Notes: a model not told the origin generated them from the sequence alone. Shown: positions 34,622-47,740, numbered from the stretch's first letter. The stretch: 64,000 nt of DNA from Ceratodon purpureus (GCA_014871385.1 CM026426.1:15410517-15474516), one strand, 5' to 3'. A program made the numbers and translations.

Positions 34622-37600
34622 TTAAAGCATTTTACCGGCAGTGCCGCTTTCTGTGCCGGCAACTTCACCGAACCCCCAGCTTCTTCCTGTATACACAACT
34701 GCATCATCATCAGGGTAGAGGAAAGAAATGGCCTGGAGCAACGCCTTCAAATGGGATCTACTTTTCTGCTCAAATCGTGATTCGGATGCCCGAGACCGTA
34801 GACGAATGAAGCGCTCCTGCGTATTGGAAAACACCGCCCCTATGCTTGCATCAAAACCCATACTGCACTAGAGGAGAACACTGTCTAAAGTAACGCTGTT
34901 TAACGCAGTTTAACGCACATGTTATCCGAGGGTGACATACACGTTAAACCGCGTCAAACATTACTTGTGCATAAGAAAGGGAGTGAGAGAACTGACCTGT
35001 GGTTTGTTGTTAAATGCAACTTTCTTAGGCAACTTCCTTGTATCCTCCTTCGGCTTCTGATTCTGTGGAGGAGACTTGGCCGGTTCCTTCATTGGGGACT
35101 TGAGTTTCTTTGCACCAGCTCGTGTTGTTGCTCTTCCATGTGATGCCGCGTTGGTGGCGTTGGAGTCAGGAGCGGCCGTAGTGACGTCAACAGCGCCTCC
35201 CACTGCCCTCGGTGCTTCTTCAACTGGGGCGTCCAGTAGTCTCATGTCCGTCGCAGGCCAGCAAATGAACCAGCCTATGGCCTGATTCATAGAGAGGACG
35301 TTTTCATCCTCCACTGGACACTGAAGCTCGTGGTCGTCTTTGAGGCTGGACTGCACCTGGACGGAGAACTCATCATCTTCTATGGTCATGCAATGGATAG
35401 ACTCTCCAGGCAATCCATGCAACACTCCTGCTCCAACAACTTCGGACTCGGGGTCGTCACGAGGTTTGCTCAACAATTGAACCGCCACTCCTTTCGCAAA
35501 TCCACCCTACAATACAAACAAGGCATTAAGTGAACTAACAAAGACTACTATGTGGCACACATGTGTAGACTGTCTCCCTCAAACCCCATGTAACTTTAAA
35601 CGCAACTTCATGCCACTTTAAACGCAAGGTCATGTCAATTAAAACGCAAGGTCACGTCATTCGAAACGCAATGTCACGTCATTACGAACACAAAGTCCTG
35701 TCATTTGAAACGCAATGTACTGTCATCCAAAACGCAACTAATATCCTCTAAAAAGTGGTCTACAGATTTAGTGGCAGAGTTCCTACCGAGTAGACACTAG
35801 GCTAGTAACATAGCTAACTCAAACATGATGGACTTCAGATACTGCTGAAACCAATGCTTGCCCATTTAGACAGTTCAAACATCCTACTAAATTATAGAAG
35901 AAACTTAAACCATCTCATACTTGATCTTGAGCAGCAGAGTCAGTGGACAGCTGTGCCATCGGCTCCACAACCTGGTGCTCGTTTGCTATTTCGGAGGGGA
36001 CCTTCTCCTCCTCGGGTGCCTGTGTCATAGAGTTGAAGTCAAGCAAGTCTTCGTCGACATTCTGGGCAGTGGGGGTTGGGGCGCTCTCTCCGCCCTCGGT
36101 ACCTGGATTCTTGACGTCCTCGGTGTCGGTGTCCGTGGTCGCCCCCTCCGAAGCGTCATCGTGCATGGCCGCCCCCTCCCCTGCCTCGGTAGCTGCTTCG
36201 GCGACCTTCTTACCTGTCACCAACTCTGGGTCCACCTCCTCCTCTGGCTCCATGCCTGTGCCTTCAAGAGCCTCCCCCGACTCTGTGCGGCCCTCTGAGG
36301 CCGCCGCCGTCCCTAGGTCTTCCAACAGACCCGTGTCTTCTTTACTCTCCACCGTCCTTCTCTTGGTGCTCTTCTCCCTGGCTGCTGTCATCCTCTTCTT
36401 CTCCTTCGGCTTGGTCACGTGTTGAAGCTTGGCGTGTAACTGGTAGAGCATGTCCTCTACTTTCTTCAACCTCTCGTCTTGGGCCGCACACAAGTCCTCA
36501 AGCTTCTCCATCCTCCCACGGTCATAGTCACGACTTTCCGCTGCCTTCTGCTTCTTCACAAGTAAGGCTTCCTGTCTCTCACGTTTCCTCATGGCCTTCA
36601 CCTCATTTGCAATTTCCTCGTCCGTTGGCTTTCGACCAAGCTGAATACTCTGCACAAGAGTCCCACATTCCGTCCATTTCTCTCCCATAGTCATTTCAGT
36701 AGCAACAACCATGACGAGCCATGTCACATAGAACTCATACAGAATGTTAATTCATGGAAGATTAGAACTCAGTCACATGACGAACCGGTCACATGCGTTT
36801 ATTATGACACAAAAACATGTTTATTTAAACGTGCTGTGACACAAGTAAACAGGTCAAGTTAAACGTCTCTTAACATCCCTTTCCTACCAATTGACGACTC
36901 TCAAAACACATCAATCTGGAATTCAAAAGTCAAAGTGACAAGATGGAAAGTGGGAAACTTACTAGTGTCGACACCGCCGCTAAGGACTGCGTCCAGTTGT
37001 TACCATTCTTCGACGGCCTCCCAAGAGATATGCTCGACATCATGAGCGACTTCTCCTGCATTGCTGGGTCGTCTTTCAGTTCCACTAACTTCTCCCAATG
37101 CTCGAGAGCTATGTCAGCCGGCGGAGCATGTCCCTGCTTGATGAGCTGGTTGAGTTGGTATTTGACCCGTGTCACGCACCTCGACATCCGGGTGTTGAAC
37201 CAGCTCTCACTCAGTTCGTCTGTCTCACCGTAGAACTCGAATTCAGCCCGCACTCTTTGAAGCAACGCCCTCTTTGCCGCCACCGTCTGTCCGTGCCAGC
37301 AGGGAGTAGCGGTCGGATCTAACCGTCTTGCAAACTTCTGGAGCTCCCTGGCCAGCGTTGGCTCGTGGGGGCCCACCGGCTTCCCGCAGCGGTCTAGCTT
37401 AATGCGCAGCGGCTCTTTAGGGTGGTCATCCTCTTCCTCCTCTTGATCCTCCATGTCTTCTTCTTCCTCCATGTCTTCATCCTCAAACTCTTCCTCTTCC
37501 TCCATCTCTTCATCCTCGAACTGCTCCTGTGATGCAGACCCGGAGCTGCGCTTGGCCGACGTAGTCCTAGCCCGTGGCGGTCCTTTTCCTTTGTTGCCGT

Positions 37601-37712
37601 GGATGCCGTGCCCAGAGGATGTGTCCGTGCTGGCAGCGCGCCATGGAGGCGTAAGATCGTCACTGTAGGATAGCGAATGTCTGCCCGGGGATTTAGCCGG
37701 TATCCTCCTCAT
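34622..37712 (-). CDS. CACTA ORF1 protein (Transposase_24/TNPA-like), four exons, 772 residues, intact
   Basis: Accessory protein of the CACTA element, thought to bind subterminal repeats. Exons fitted by eye are 37712-36963, 36733-35921, 35506-34997 and 34867-34622, all phase 0, from ATG to stop without a break. The N-terminus is Ser/Arg-rich, followed by a very acidic run near residues 65-95 (EEEEEFEDEDMEEEE). Then comes the family-like core (FNTRMSRCVTRVKYQLNQL, LEHWEKLVELKDDPAMQEKS), a long charged coiled-coil (ANEVKAMRKRERQEALLVKK, LEDLCAAQDERLKKVEDML) and an acidic linker. The C-terminal block contains VVGAGVLHGLPGESIHCMTI and QAIGWFICWP. It is convergently or divergently placed relative to TNP2 depending on the unknown transcript ends. 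Introns carry the element's AAACGC repeats. The family call is from remembered patterns. Confidence 0.72.
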
Positions 37713-37794
37713 GTACCCTACAGTGAGGAAATAGGTTTAGTAGTTACTAGGTAGCTTGGATTCACATTCAGAACACACAGAATTGGAAGGTCAC

Positions 37795-38241
37795 GTAACT
37801 GTAAATCAGAACTTGACCAAGCTACCACCATAACCATACCATCCAAACCGACAGAGTGTTACATTTCCAAACCACACATAAGTGCACTGCCAAGTAAATG
37901 TCATTAGAAACGCAAATCTATGTCAATTAAAACACAAGGTCGTGTCAAGAAGAATGCAAGGTCACGTAACTGTCGTTAGAAACCCGAAACCACAATCATT
38001 TGAAACGCAATGTCTATTGATCTGAAAATAAATGAAATCTTAAATCAGAACTTGACCAAGCTACAACCACAACCATACCATCCAAACCGAGAGAGTGCCA
38101 CATTTTCAAACCACACATAAGTGCACTGCCAAGTATCTGTCATTAGAAACGCAAATCCATGTCAATTAAAACAGAGGGTCATGTCAAGAAGAACGCAAGG
38201 TCACGTACCTATCGTTAGAAACCCGAAACCACAATCATTTG
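37795..38241. repeat. Tandem duplication of a roughly 200-bp block
   Basis: Two copies, about 37800-38003 and 38045-38241, share long stretches such as ACCATACCATCCAAACCGA and CATAAGTGCACTGCCAAGTA with a few differences. They lie upstream of the ORF1 gene and contain the AAACGCAA subterminal motif. Confidence 0.85.
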
Positions 38242-38344
38242 GAGGATTAGCCGGTCGGGATCATAAAGACAGAAGAGATGAATACAAAAAAATCCAGGTC
38301 ATATAGAGTAGAGAGGAGAGAGGAGAGAGTAACAATACGACATC

Positions 38345-39345
38345 ATTCAGTTAATGAAGTGCTGAAAGCCAAAAAACAAAAGGAAAAGAAAAGTAAAAGC
38401 CACAAAGAGAAGGACAAAATCTGAAACAACAGAGATCAGAAACGAAATGGGAGGCGGAGCAAAAGGTGAAGTGATGTGAGAAAAAGAAAAACAAAAAAAA
38501 AAAAAAAAAAAAAAGAAGAAAAGAGCAAAATAGAAAATGAAGTGCTGAAAGCCAAAAAAAAAAAAGGAAAAGAAAAGTAAAAGCCATATAGAAGAGGAAA
38601 AAATCTGAAACAACAGAATCAGAAACGAAATGGGAGACGGAGCAAAAGGTGAAGTGATGTGAGAAAAAGAAAAAAAAAAAAAAAAAAGAAAGAAATGAGC
38701 AAAATAGAAAAGGGACAACATCTGAAACAACGGAGATCAGAAACGAAGTGGGAGGCGGAGCAAAAGGTGAAGTGACGAAAGAAAAAGAAAAAGAAAATAA
38801 TAAAAAAATAAAAATAATAAATAAGGGCAAGATAGAAAAGGAGCAACATCTGAAACAACGGAGATCAGAGGAGACGGAGCAAAAGGTGAAGTGACGAAAG
38901 AAAAAAAAAAAAAAACAAAAAAAAAAAAAAAATAATAAAAAAGGGCAAGATAGAAAAGGAGCAACATCTGAAACAACGGAGATCAGAGGAGACGGAGCAA
39001 AAGGTGAAGTGACGAAAGAAAAAAAAAAAAACCAAAAAATAAAAAATAAAAAAAAATGGCAAGATAGAAAAGGAGCAACATCTGAAACAACGAAGATCAG
39101 AAACGAAATGGGAGACGGAGCAAAAGGTGAAGTGACGAAAGAAAAAAAAAAAACAAAAAAAAAATAAAATAATAAAAAATGGCAAAATAGAAAACGAACA
39201 ACATCTGAAACAACGGAGATCAGAAACGAAATGGGAGACGAAGCAAAAGGTGAAGTGATGATAGAAAAAAAAAAAAAAAAAAAAGGAAATAGAGGAGGAA
39301 CAAGCTCCGAAAGTACAGAGATCAGACATAGAAGAAGAGGCCACT
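38345..39345. repeat. A-rich tandem array, units of about 118-184 bp
   Basis: Seven copies of GCAAAAGGTGAAGTGA start near 38458, 38642, 38760, 38877, 38997, 39120 and 39244. Each is followed by a poly-A run of variable length and then GAAACAACGGAGATCAG. Long Phe-rich frames on the minus strand are products of this composition, not genes. Confidence 0.9.
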
Positions 39346-39498
39346 TAAAAAATGTAGTGAAGAACGCCAAAAAGAAAAAGAATTAAAAAAACAAGAAGGG
39401 AGCAAAATGGGAGAAAGAAGAAGAGAATACATGAGAAGTGAAGAAACGAAATAGACCTCAAGAACTAAACTTCTATAGAAACGAGACACGACAAGAAG

Positions 39499-40340
39499 AC
39501 ATGGAGGTATGACATCGCGTTTCCAGTGACGTTGAATCTGACATTCTAGTGCGTGTTTCATGACGTTGCGTCACGTTTAGGAAGACACTCCATCACGTTT
39601 CAGATAACGCACTATCACGTTTCAGGTGACGCACTATCACGTTTCAGATGACGCACTATCATGTTTCCTAGACATGAATGATGACACAATTGACTGAAGG
39701 CATTGACAAAAGCACGATATTCAGAACATAGTATTCGAAATCCAGTTCTGTCTCAATAAGGGCAGCTACTGAAATCATTATAAAATCCGATATGCATAGT
39801 TATGTTACTCAAATCCAAGAAAACCTCACCCTCCTAAACCAATCCCTCGCACATAAAACTAACCCAGCACTTACAACAAACACTCTGCACATCGCACACC
39901 ATATCTCAAACCGAGCTTACATCCAGAGCCCGATCTGCCATCCACCCTCACGACCCCAACACACATAAAAAAAAAAAAAAACAAACTAACACATGAGCAT
40001 GTGTCCAGAAACTGAAATCCTGTTAGATCTTCCTCACACTCACCAAAGCCGAGTGCAGGCACACTGGAAGATTTAAGCAATTCAGCGAACAACAAAGAAC
40101 ACGAAAACCCCCGGAACATGAAGTGAGCTCAAGGCAAGGAAGACATGAAGGTCGAACACCGCGTTTCCAATGACGTTAAATCTGACATTCTAGTGCGTTT
40201 TTCATGACGTTGCGTCACGTTTAGGAAGACACTCCATCACGTTTCAGATAACGCACTATCACGTTTCAGATGACGCACTATCACGTTTCCTAGACACGAA
40301 TGACCACACAGTTGAATAAACGCATTGGGAGAAGCACAGA
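39499..40340. repeat. Direct repeat pair with CACGTTTC motifs
   Basis: Blocks at about 39499-39708 and 40141-40339 are near-identical, including CTGACATTCTAGTGCG, GACGTTGCGTCACGTTTAGG and repeated GACGCACTATCACGTTTC units. The first copy has one more unit than the second. Confidence 0.85.
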
Positions 40341-40343
40341 GGT

Positions 40344-41168
40344 TTAGGGTTTCAATACTGTGCAATTACCAGAAGGAAGGGGGCACGTGCGTAACAACTT
40401 ACCTGCAGGTTTGCGTGGCTGAGGTGCTGGTGAACCCCTACCACCTCCACTGTGTGCGTTCTTGGGATGACGCATTGCTTCACCCGCCTCTCGGTCCATC
40501 CAAGACGGCTCCACGCGCCCACGGCCTCCCTGACTGCGACTCCTCTTTCGTCCCCTCCTACCGTCGTCCTCCCACTCCTCCATCGCTGATCGTCTCACCC
40601 TGTCCCCGGAAAGAGCTGCTCGCAGCGCTCGGACTGAAGTAGAATTGGGTCTACAATAAACCCTAGAAGGTCGCTGCCGCCACGCTTCAAACAACTCCTT
40701 GCTCTGTTTGCGGGTCTGTGAACAGAGGAAGGCAATTGGAGATCAAACTGACTTGTAATCTAGGTCTAGGGTTTTCAGAGTCGCTCAGGGCAATTGGAGA
40801 GAATACATGAGAGAACTCGAATTAAGATACTGGGGGGAGACTTACTAGAGCTTTAAGAGTTGTTGGCGGTGCTTCAGAAGGAGTCACCTCGAGAGTTGGG
40901 CGCCGCCGCGTGCTTCGGCGTGGCACAGAGTTGAACTCCTCCGATTGCTGTCTCCCCCGATCGCGATTCGAGGCTGGAGCACTGGATGACTTGATGGAGG
41001 AACCTGCACGAGCAGTAGGAAACAGTGAGTTGCAGAAGTCCTGATCCTGAAACCCTCCAAACGCAATGCCACCTCGATCTTGTTCCTCGTAATTCTCTCA
41101 TCACGTAGCTGTTCGTAGTGAAGAACTGAATTAGCCGCCTCCATGTCTGCAGGAATCATCACGACCAA
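40344..41168 (-). other. Possible 5' exons of the ORF1 gene or a small gene, unrecognised
   Basis: Two minus-strand open stretches, 41168-40884 (MIPADMEAANSVLHYEQLRD) and 40694-40344 (SAMEEWEDDGRRGRKRSRSQ), are separated by a plausible intron. They lie upstream of ORF1 and read towards it. They could be leader exons, but I could not connect them in phase. No family was recognised. Confidence 0.3.
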
Positions 41169-42228
41169 TTGCGAATGACGGCCCCCATAAGTGAGGTGGA
41201 GTAGAGGGCCCTATTTCCGTGACGGCGGCGGTGACCAGGTAATTCTTCCCTATTTCCGTGACTGCATTCAGAACTCTGAGCCTTTGTGTGCCGTTAACAG
41301 AAACGTGTTATAACGTGAGTTTTCGTCATTTGAAACGCAACGCACGGTCATTAGAAACGCGATGTAATGTTTTTTGAAACGAGATGAAACGTCATTTGGA
41401 ACGCAATTATAATAGGAGAACAACTAACTCAACTATCACTCACAATCTCTGTCTTTTTTTTTATCTCAATGCATGTCCTGTCCATGCACAATCATGTGCA
41501 TGTTTTTTGGTTTGTAATATATGCGTGCACCCATGGAATGTTCAGTAGTACTTCATCTGCTCATAATCTATCATCCGCAAGACATATCCGATTTGGTGAC
41601 TTAGCTCTAATGGTGTTTGACTCGTAGTATCAGAATGAAATTGCAGCACTGAGTCTGTTATTTGTGAACTGAAGAGTCTAAAGTCCTGAATTAGAATGAG
41701 TTCTCAGGCAACAATTACTGAATTTATACTAACACGGAGCTTTAACTCTGCAGCTTACGCGGTTGTTTTAGGTCGGTCTTCAAGAAGTCCTCCGAAGTGG
41801 ACAAGGATAACATCATTCAATTGCAAAGAGCTTGAGCAGTAAGGTTTGTTCATCTAGATCCTTCAAAGGATGTATTATATAACATCTGTGCCATATGTTT
41901 AGGGACAGTTGAAATAATCTCTATGTTCTCATAATTGACTTTTGACAACTTCATGGACAAATCCTCACGTGAACCATAAAAATGAACTTCGCTACCACAC
42001 TTGATGTATAAAGAAAAGTTAGAATAAAGTCAGGATACAACGTCATCTGAAACAACGTACAACGTCATCTGAAACAAGATACAGCGTCATCTGAAACGTT
42101 GATGAACGTCCTCTGAAACAAGAGAGAATGTCAACTGAAACGTTACTGAACGTCATTTGAAAACACACATTAACATCAGTAAACCCATGAACGGAAATTG
42201 CTAACCTCTGTTTGCCTTGCGTGCAGCC
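41169..42228. other. Spacer upstream of the TNP2 gene
   Basis: Non-coding, with subterminal-like motifs (AACGTCATCTGAAAC repeated near 42050-42160). It would serve as the promoter region for TNP2; this is inferred from position only. Confidence 0.45.
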
Positions 42229-45200
42229 ATGGTATCCCCCAATCGGAGACGCAAATGGAGATCAACTGCGGAAATAATACATCGCCATGAACTTCAATTT
42301 GCTGCAAGTAGGGATGTCCCAATAACGAGATGGTCATGCCCGTGCACATATTGTCATGGAGGCCGACGTTTGCCTGTGCGTGCTATAACACGGCATCTCA
42401 CCGCTTATGGCCGCGACCAATTTCTAAACCAATCCATGATTGGCGGGGATCCTCCAGGGGGGTACCCAGAGCGTGGGGCTTGGTACTACAGCGACGAGGA
42501 ATGGACACAAGACAATGTCTGCAGCAATGACGAAGACTTTTAGCAGATTCCACCCGAAGACACAGATTCTGAACCACATGGCCTCCACAACGTACAGCAA
42601 CAGTTTGAGGACGCCATTAGAACCGCTGAAGAGTTAGAAGAGCTTACACGGGACTCTGGGAACATGGAGAGAGACGATGAACATCCCCCAGACTTACCTG
42701 ACCCCACAGTTGAGGCTTTGGAGTTATTGTCTGCACAAGCCTCACGCCCACTTTATCCAGGCAGTTCTGTGAGCTTGATTTCAGCAGTGGTCGTTTTGAT
42801 GACATTGTGCACCACGCATGGAGTGAGTCGGAACTTCAAAACTGAGCTGCTTCACTATCTGACAGTGGAGCTGCTTCCAGAAGATAATGTGTTGCCTGCA
42901 AGCCAGTACCAAGCAAAGAGGATGCTGCAGGCACTTGGACTCGCATACAATGTAATACATGCCTGCCCGTCAGGATGTGTCTTATTTCGAGGAGAACACA
43001 GCGATCTAGAATCGTGTCCCAGTTGCGGAAAAGGAAGATACAGAGAAGGTACAAAGACAGCTCCGATGAAGGTTATAAGACACTTTCCCCTCATTCCGAG
43101 GTTGAGGCGCATGTTTGGATCTCCCGCAATTGCAAAGCTCCTGAAATGGCATTCAGAGCGTGGGGTGACCACAAACAGCAATGGCGAGATTGTAATGGAG
43201 ACCGTAGTTGACAGCCCCGCTTGGAAACACGTTGGAGTCATAGATCCCACATTTCAAGCGGAAAACCGGAACGTACGCATGGCACTGTCACTTGATGGAG
43301 TGAACCCTTTCTCGATTCGAAGTACCTCACATTCAACGTGGCCTGTTCTCTTGGTTATTTACAACCTGCCACCGTGGTTGGTGACAAAACGATTTTTCAT
43401 CATGATGAGCATTTTAATATCCGGCAAGGAGTCTCCAACAGACAAGAATTTAGATATCTTCATTGCTCCTTTAGTGGAAGAATTACACCAGCTATGGGAG
43501 GGAGTAGAAGCGATAGACGCTTCAGCTGAAGACGTGCAAAGAAGATTCACTCTTCGGGATATACTTTTATGGACTATTTCAGATTATCCTGCTTATGGTT
43601 TGATTTCTGGACAGCAAACTAAAGGATACAAAGCTTGTACCGTATGCGGCCCAGACACTGTTTCTAGAAGCGCTAGAGGCCCCAAAGGTGACAAGATAGT
43701 GTACGTAGGTGCACGCCAGCGTCTTCCAGAGGACCATGCTTTTCGTGAAGACCTGCGGTTCAATGGGCTTCAAGAGAAGGAGGTTTCCAATTCGAGAATG
43801 TCTGGCGAAGATGTTTTACAATTTGCAGTAGAAAGGGAGTCATACCTTGCCTCGGGAGGAAGGGCAGAGGGTCCAAAGGATCCTGTGAGGACGCACGGGG
43901 TGAAAAGGCTTTCAATACTCTTTACTCTCCCGTATTGGAAGGTGAGTGCTCTGAGTTGCTCTGTTTCATGTCTTGCTCGTCTTTCTTTGTCACTAAGCAT
44001 CCCAGTAAACATGGGAGATACACCATAGAACAAGTGAAAACAGTCATTTCCGTTTATAAGAATGCGCTCGTCTAGAAATGCGTTGACGTCAAATTGTGTT
44101 ATTCAACGTCCCAATGAACATGACCGACTGACTGCTGAAAGTTTTTACACGCTTTAGATTGCTACGGTTCTCTTCCAACTCGGATACATACAAATTATTT
44201 ACAGCCTCATGAACATATTCAATGTGATACAGGACTTGCTCATACGACACACACTAGACGTCATGCACTGCGAGAAAAACCTATGTGAAAACATAGTGAA
44301 GACGTTGCTTGGAGAGACGGATTTTCCACGAGGACGGCAGGACTACAAAGACATGGGAGTCAGGCCTGACCTATGGCTGAGACGAACAAACGGTACAGAC
44401 GGGCGACTCTTCATGCCGCATGCGCCCTACGTACTCTCTCCGCAAGCGAAGGCAGACATGCTTGCTGTGATAGCATCAACAAGGGTGCCCACAAATTATT
44501 CTTCTGCAATTCATAAACGAGTTTCTGACGGGAGACTCAGGCTTCTGAAATCCCATGACTTTCACATCCTCATGCAACAGGTAATTTAAGTTCACGTTAA
44601 CTTGTACCAACTTTGCGTTCAAAACTGTTTAATGTGGCAATACTACCTCATGATGTGGATATTTCTTTTTGTCAGAATATTCACTTCAATGATCCAAAAT
44701 ATCTATGTTAAGGGAAACTGTTAAAACTCGCGTTAAAACAGGTCCTTTTTGACGCAACTCTGATGTGGTGCGCGTATAATTTAACATGATGGCAATATGA
44801 GCTCAATCTTTATTTCTGGAAAATAATCCTTTACATCATGTCAATTTTCAGATACTACCCAATTCACTACGGAATGTTGAAATGAACGCAGCCGTTCGGC
44901 TATGTATCATGAGGGTCAGCAGAGTATTCCAACGCCTGTGCAGTGGCTCAGTGGATATGTCTAAAGAAAAAGAGTACATTGAAGACGCAAATGAGACGCT
45001 TTGCATGGTTGAGCGAGAGTTTCCTCTAGGATCCATGGTCATCATGACGCACCTATTTGTGCACCTCATGGAGGAGCTCTTTATATGCGGCCCAGTTCAC
45101 ACCCGCTGGATGTATCCAATGGAGCGATACATGAAGACCCTTAAGGATTATGTGCGTTTCAGAGGGAATCCAGAAGGTTGCATGGTAGAGGCGTATTATA

Positions 45201-46610
45201 TGGAAGAAACCCTCGGATTTTGTTCAGAGTATATGGAACGCTACGGGGCTACATCTCGAAGAGTCTGGGATGCTAACGAAGAGCAGTCAATGTATGATGA
45301 GATGGTAGAGGGCAAGGGAATAAGACGCCCTATGTCTCGGACTCTCCGTGACTGGATTCACAACTTTGTGATCAGAAACGCTGGCACACTTCAGTACTAC
45401 AGAAGGTACAATCATATATACTCCACGATAATAGCATTTCCGGTATCTTACTTACAGTTTAACATGTCTAAACGTGGGTTAACTTGCCTGAACGTGATTT
45501 AACGTGCCTAAAACATGGGTTAACATGTACGCCACGTCTTTAGTAACGTGTACATTCTGGGCAGCGTTACAGTCCTTGTCTTTGGTGACTACTATGTCAC
45601 TCCTGAAACAAGAAAATGCGTTAAAATGTCACGTTAAACTACGTCATTTTCCCCAATGCTTTCCTATAGTGAATTGCACAGACCATGTTCAATTCTTTTT
45701 ATGTTTGCACGCACTACTAATGCATTTTGCACACTGCAGGGTGTATGAAGCAGAGCAGAATTCCAGGAGCAAAGAACGCCGCTTGATAAATCGCGCAAGA
45801 CGTGGACAAAGAAGACGGAACTCTTCAGACATTCCTTCACAGTTGAGGCCTTTGGCCCCATTTCCGGATTGGTTAAAACAAACCGTTGAAGCCGATCGGA
45901 GAACACGCTCTCGGACCATCGATCAAACCACTTATGATTTGTCGAGACCCCCCTCGCTGATTGCAACTGCTTATCGATCAATGAAGGCTTACGGCATGCA
46001 CCTCCGCTGTCGCTCAGTTGAAGCTTCCAGGACTTCCATGGACAGTAGAGTCCATGCAATATTCACCGACAATGCAGGAGAAGAGACGGAGGAGTATGTA
46101 GGTTGGGTTGAAGAAATACTGGAATTAGAGTACAGGAGCACGTGTGTCGTTGTTCTTCTCTGTTCCTGGGTGAAAGGAAAAATGGGAGGCGCTTCGCCAA
46201 CAATGAAGCGGGATCAACATGGATTTTTGTCCATGAATTTTTCGGCAAACTGCCTTCTTCCTTTGGGTCCCCACTCTTTCGCGTTCCCCATTCACACACA
46301 TCAAGTGTTTTTTATGGCGGACCAGGGGCCATGGAAAGTGGTGTGCGAGGCAAACGTTCGAGGCAGCCGCAGAGGTCGTGCCTTTGCTGCAGAGTACGAC
46401 GATGCGGAGGCACAATTACCTGACTCAAATTCACTACATGCCAATAACACAGAGCTGTGCACAGGAGAGCCTTCACATTCAGACGTCTCAGCTTACGGGT
46501 CCTTTGTAGAAGAGCAGGAAGGCGAGCCAGTGGCAGCGGAGGGAAGTGATGAGGATGACAACCGGATCCTGGGTGATTCATCTGATAGTGAGTTTACATC
46601 AGAGGATTAG
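42229..46610 (+). CDS. CACTA TNP2-type transposase, four exons, one in-frame stop near the N-terminus
   Basis: Transposase of the CACTA element. Exons fitted by eye are 42229-43941, 44233-44580, 44852-45405 and 45740-46610, with consistent phases and about 1160 codons. The N-terminus has a zinc-binding-like stretch (WSCPCTYCHGG...ITRHL). The core follows the Transposase_21 order: CPSGCVLFRGEHSDLESCPSC, FPLIPRLRRMF, LSLDGVNPFS, WPVLLVIYNLPPWLV, TISDYPAYG and LPYWK|DLLIRHTLDVMHCEKN. The DUF4218-like part shows MTHLFVHLMEELFICGPVHT and WMYPMERYMKTLKDYVRFRG. The C-terminal DUF4216-like part shows EEYVGWVEEILELEY and HQVFFMADQGPWKVV. An in-frame TAG lies at 42541-42543, just after NDEDF. It could be a real break, or TTTTAG could be a 3' splice site. 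Otherwise the gene looks whole. Confidence 0.9.
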
Positions 46611-47637
46611 GCTTCCTACAATGTCGTTATGAATTCCATACTGTGTTACATTTTCATAAATGTCTGGAAGTGTTTCCTAACAACTATTAACGCGGTATCT
46701 GTTTCAACTAACATGCGCGGTACATCAGATATGTAGTGTCGCGTTTTTGGTAACACATCTTAACACACTTCCCGTTCCAAGAAACAAATGCGTCAATGCC
46801 TTCTAGTCTCCCAAATTAAATATTGCTGGTCAAATACTGCATTCCACGTCAGCCAACCCATCCACGCACACGTTCCACGTCACGGCACGCATTCCACGTC
46901 AAATAGGTTCGTCATGTTTTTTGTAACACATCTGAATGCACTATCACGTTACAAGAAACGCGCACGTCAATGTTGACAGCCCCCCCGGGCTCTCAAACAT
47001 TACTTGACCGGTCAAACCCTAAACCTTCCACGTCAGCCTATCACCCTACAACGCATTCCACGTCAGCACAGTCATTCCACGTCAGACTTCTCGGTACGTT
47101 TTTTTTAACACACTTGAACGTGGCGCATGTTACCTATGACGCCTCAATGTTATCAGAAACGCGCTGCTCTGGATACTACTATGGTCAACCATAGTCAAAA
47201 CTACCTTCCCCGTCAGCCATTGACTCTTCAAGCATTCCACGTCAGCGCACTCATTCCACGTCAATCAATGTGTTACGTTTTTTTTAACACATTTTAACGT
47301 AGCACCTGTTAAGATACACGTCCACCTTGTTATAAGATACGTGTTGACGTGGAGACTTACTATATTTAGTCTTATCTAAAGTTCCTTGAGGTAAAAAAGT
47401 AGGTGAAAAAATTACTATCCAACAGGAACGTGTCCGTTTAATTTAACGTGATGCCGTTATTTGGAACGTATAAATTTTATTCGCGTTTCACCCATATCCT
47501 CTTTGACTCACTGACGTTATTGGTGACTTTTTCACGTTAGAACGCTTGACGCGCGCCACGTTTAGTTGGATATTTTTTCCACACTAATTCAGGATAGTGT
47601 GGATTTACGTCAAGTTTGACGCATCTCTGCCTTGGTG
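46611..47637. repeat. Right subterminal repeat region of the CACTA element
   Basis: Repeats of ATTCCACGTCAG, AACACATTTTAACG and AAACGCG in both orientations, mirroring the left end. No gene. Confidence 0.8.
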
Positions 47638-47740
47638 TCTGGTGATTACCAACTTGCGGTGGTGTGAATGCATGCACCAATTTGGCAGATTGATTTGGCG
47701 AAGAACTCGGCTGTAAGGCCGAGTGTAAAGACACCTTAAA

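Larger units (their letters stand above)
33318..47637 (+). mobile_element. CACTA (En/Spm) transposon, 14.3 kb, TCT target duplication
   Basis: The left end is CACTAAGCCAGAGATGCGTC and the right end, inverted, is CACCAAGGCAGAGATGCGTC, 18 of 20 matching. TCT occurs at 33315-33317 and again at 47638-47640, the 3-bp duplication expected for CACTA elements. Both terminal kilobases carry dense short subterminal repeats built on AAACGC/GCGTTT and CACGTCA. The interior holds a complete ORF1 gene on the minus strand and a near-complete TNP2-type transposase gene on the plus strand, so this may be an autonomous or recently autonomous copy. Confidence 0.95.

Noticed and set aside
38347-39370. Long Phe-rich open frames on the minus strand
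   Set aside because: They are produced by the A-rich tandem array and have no protein-like composition.
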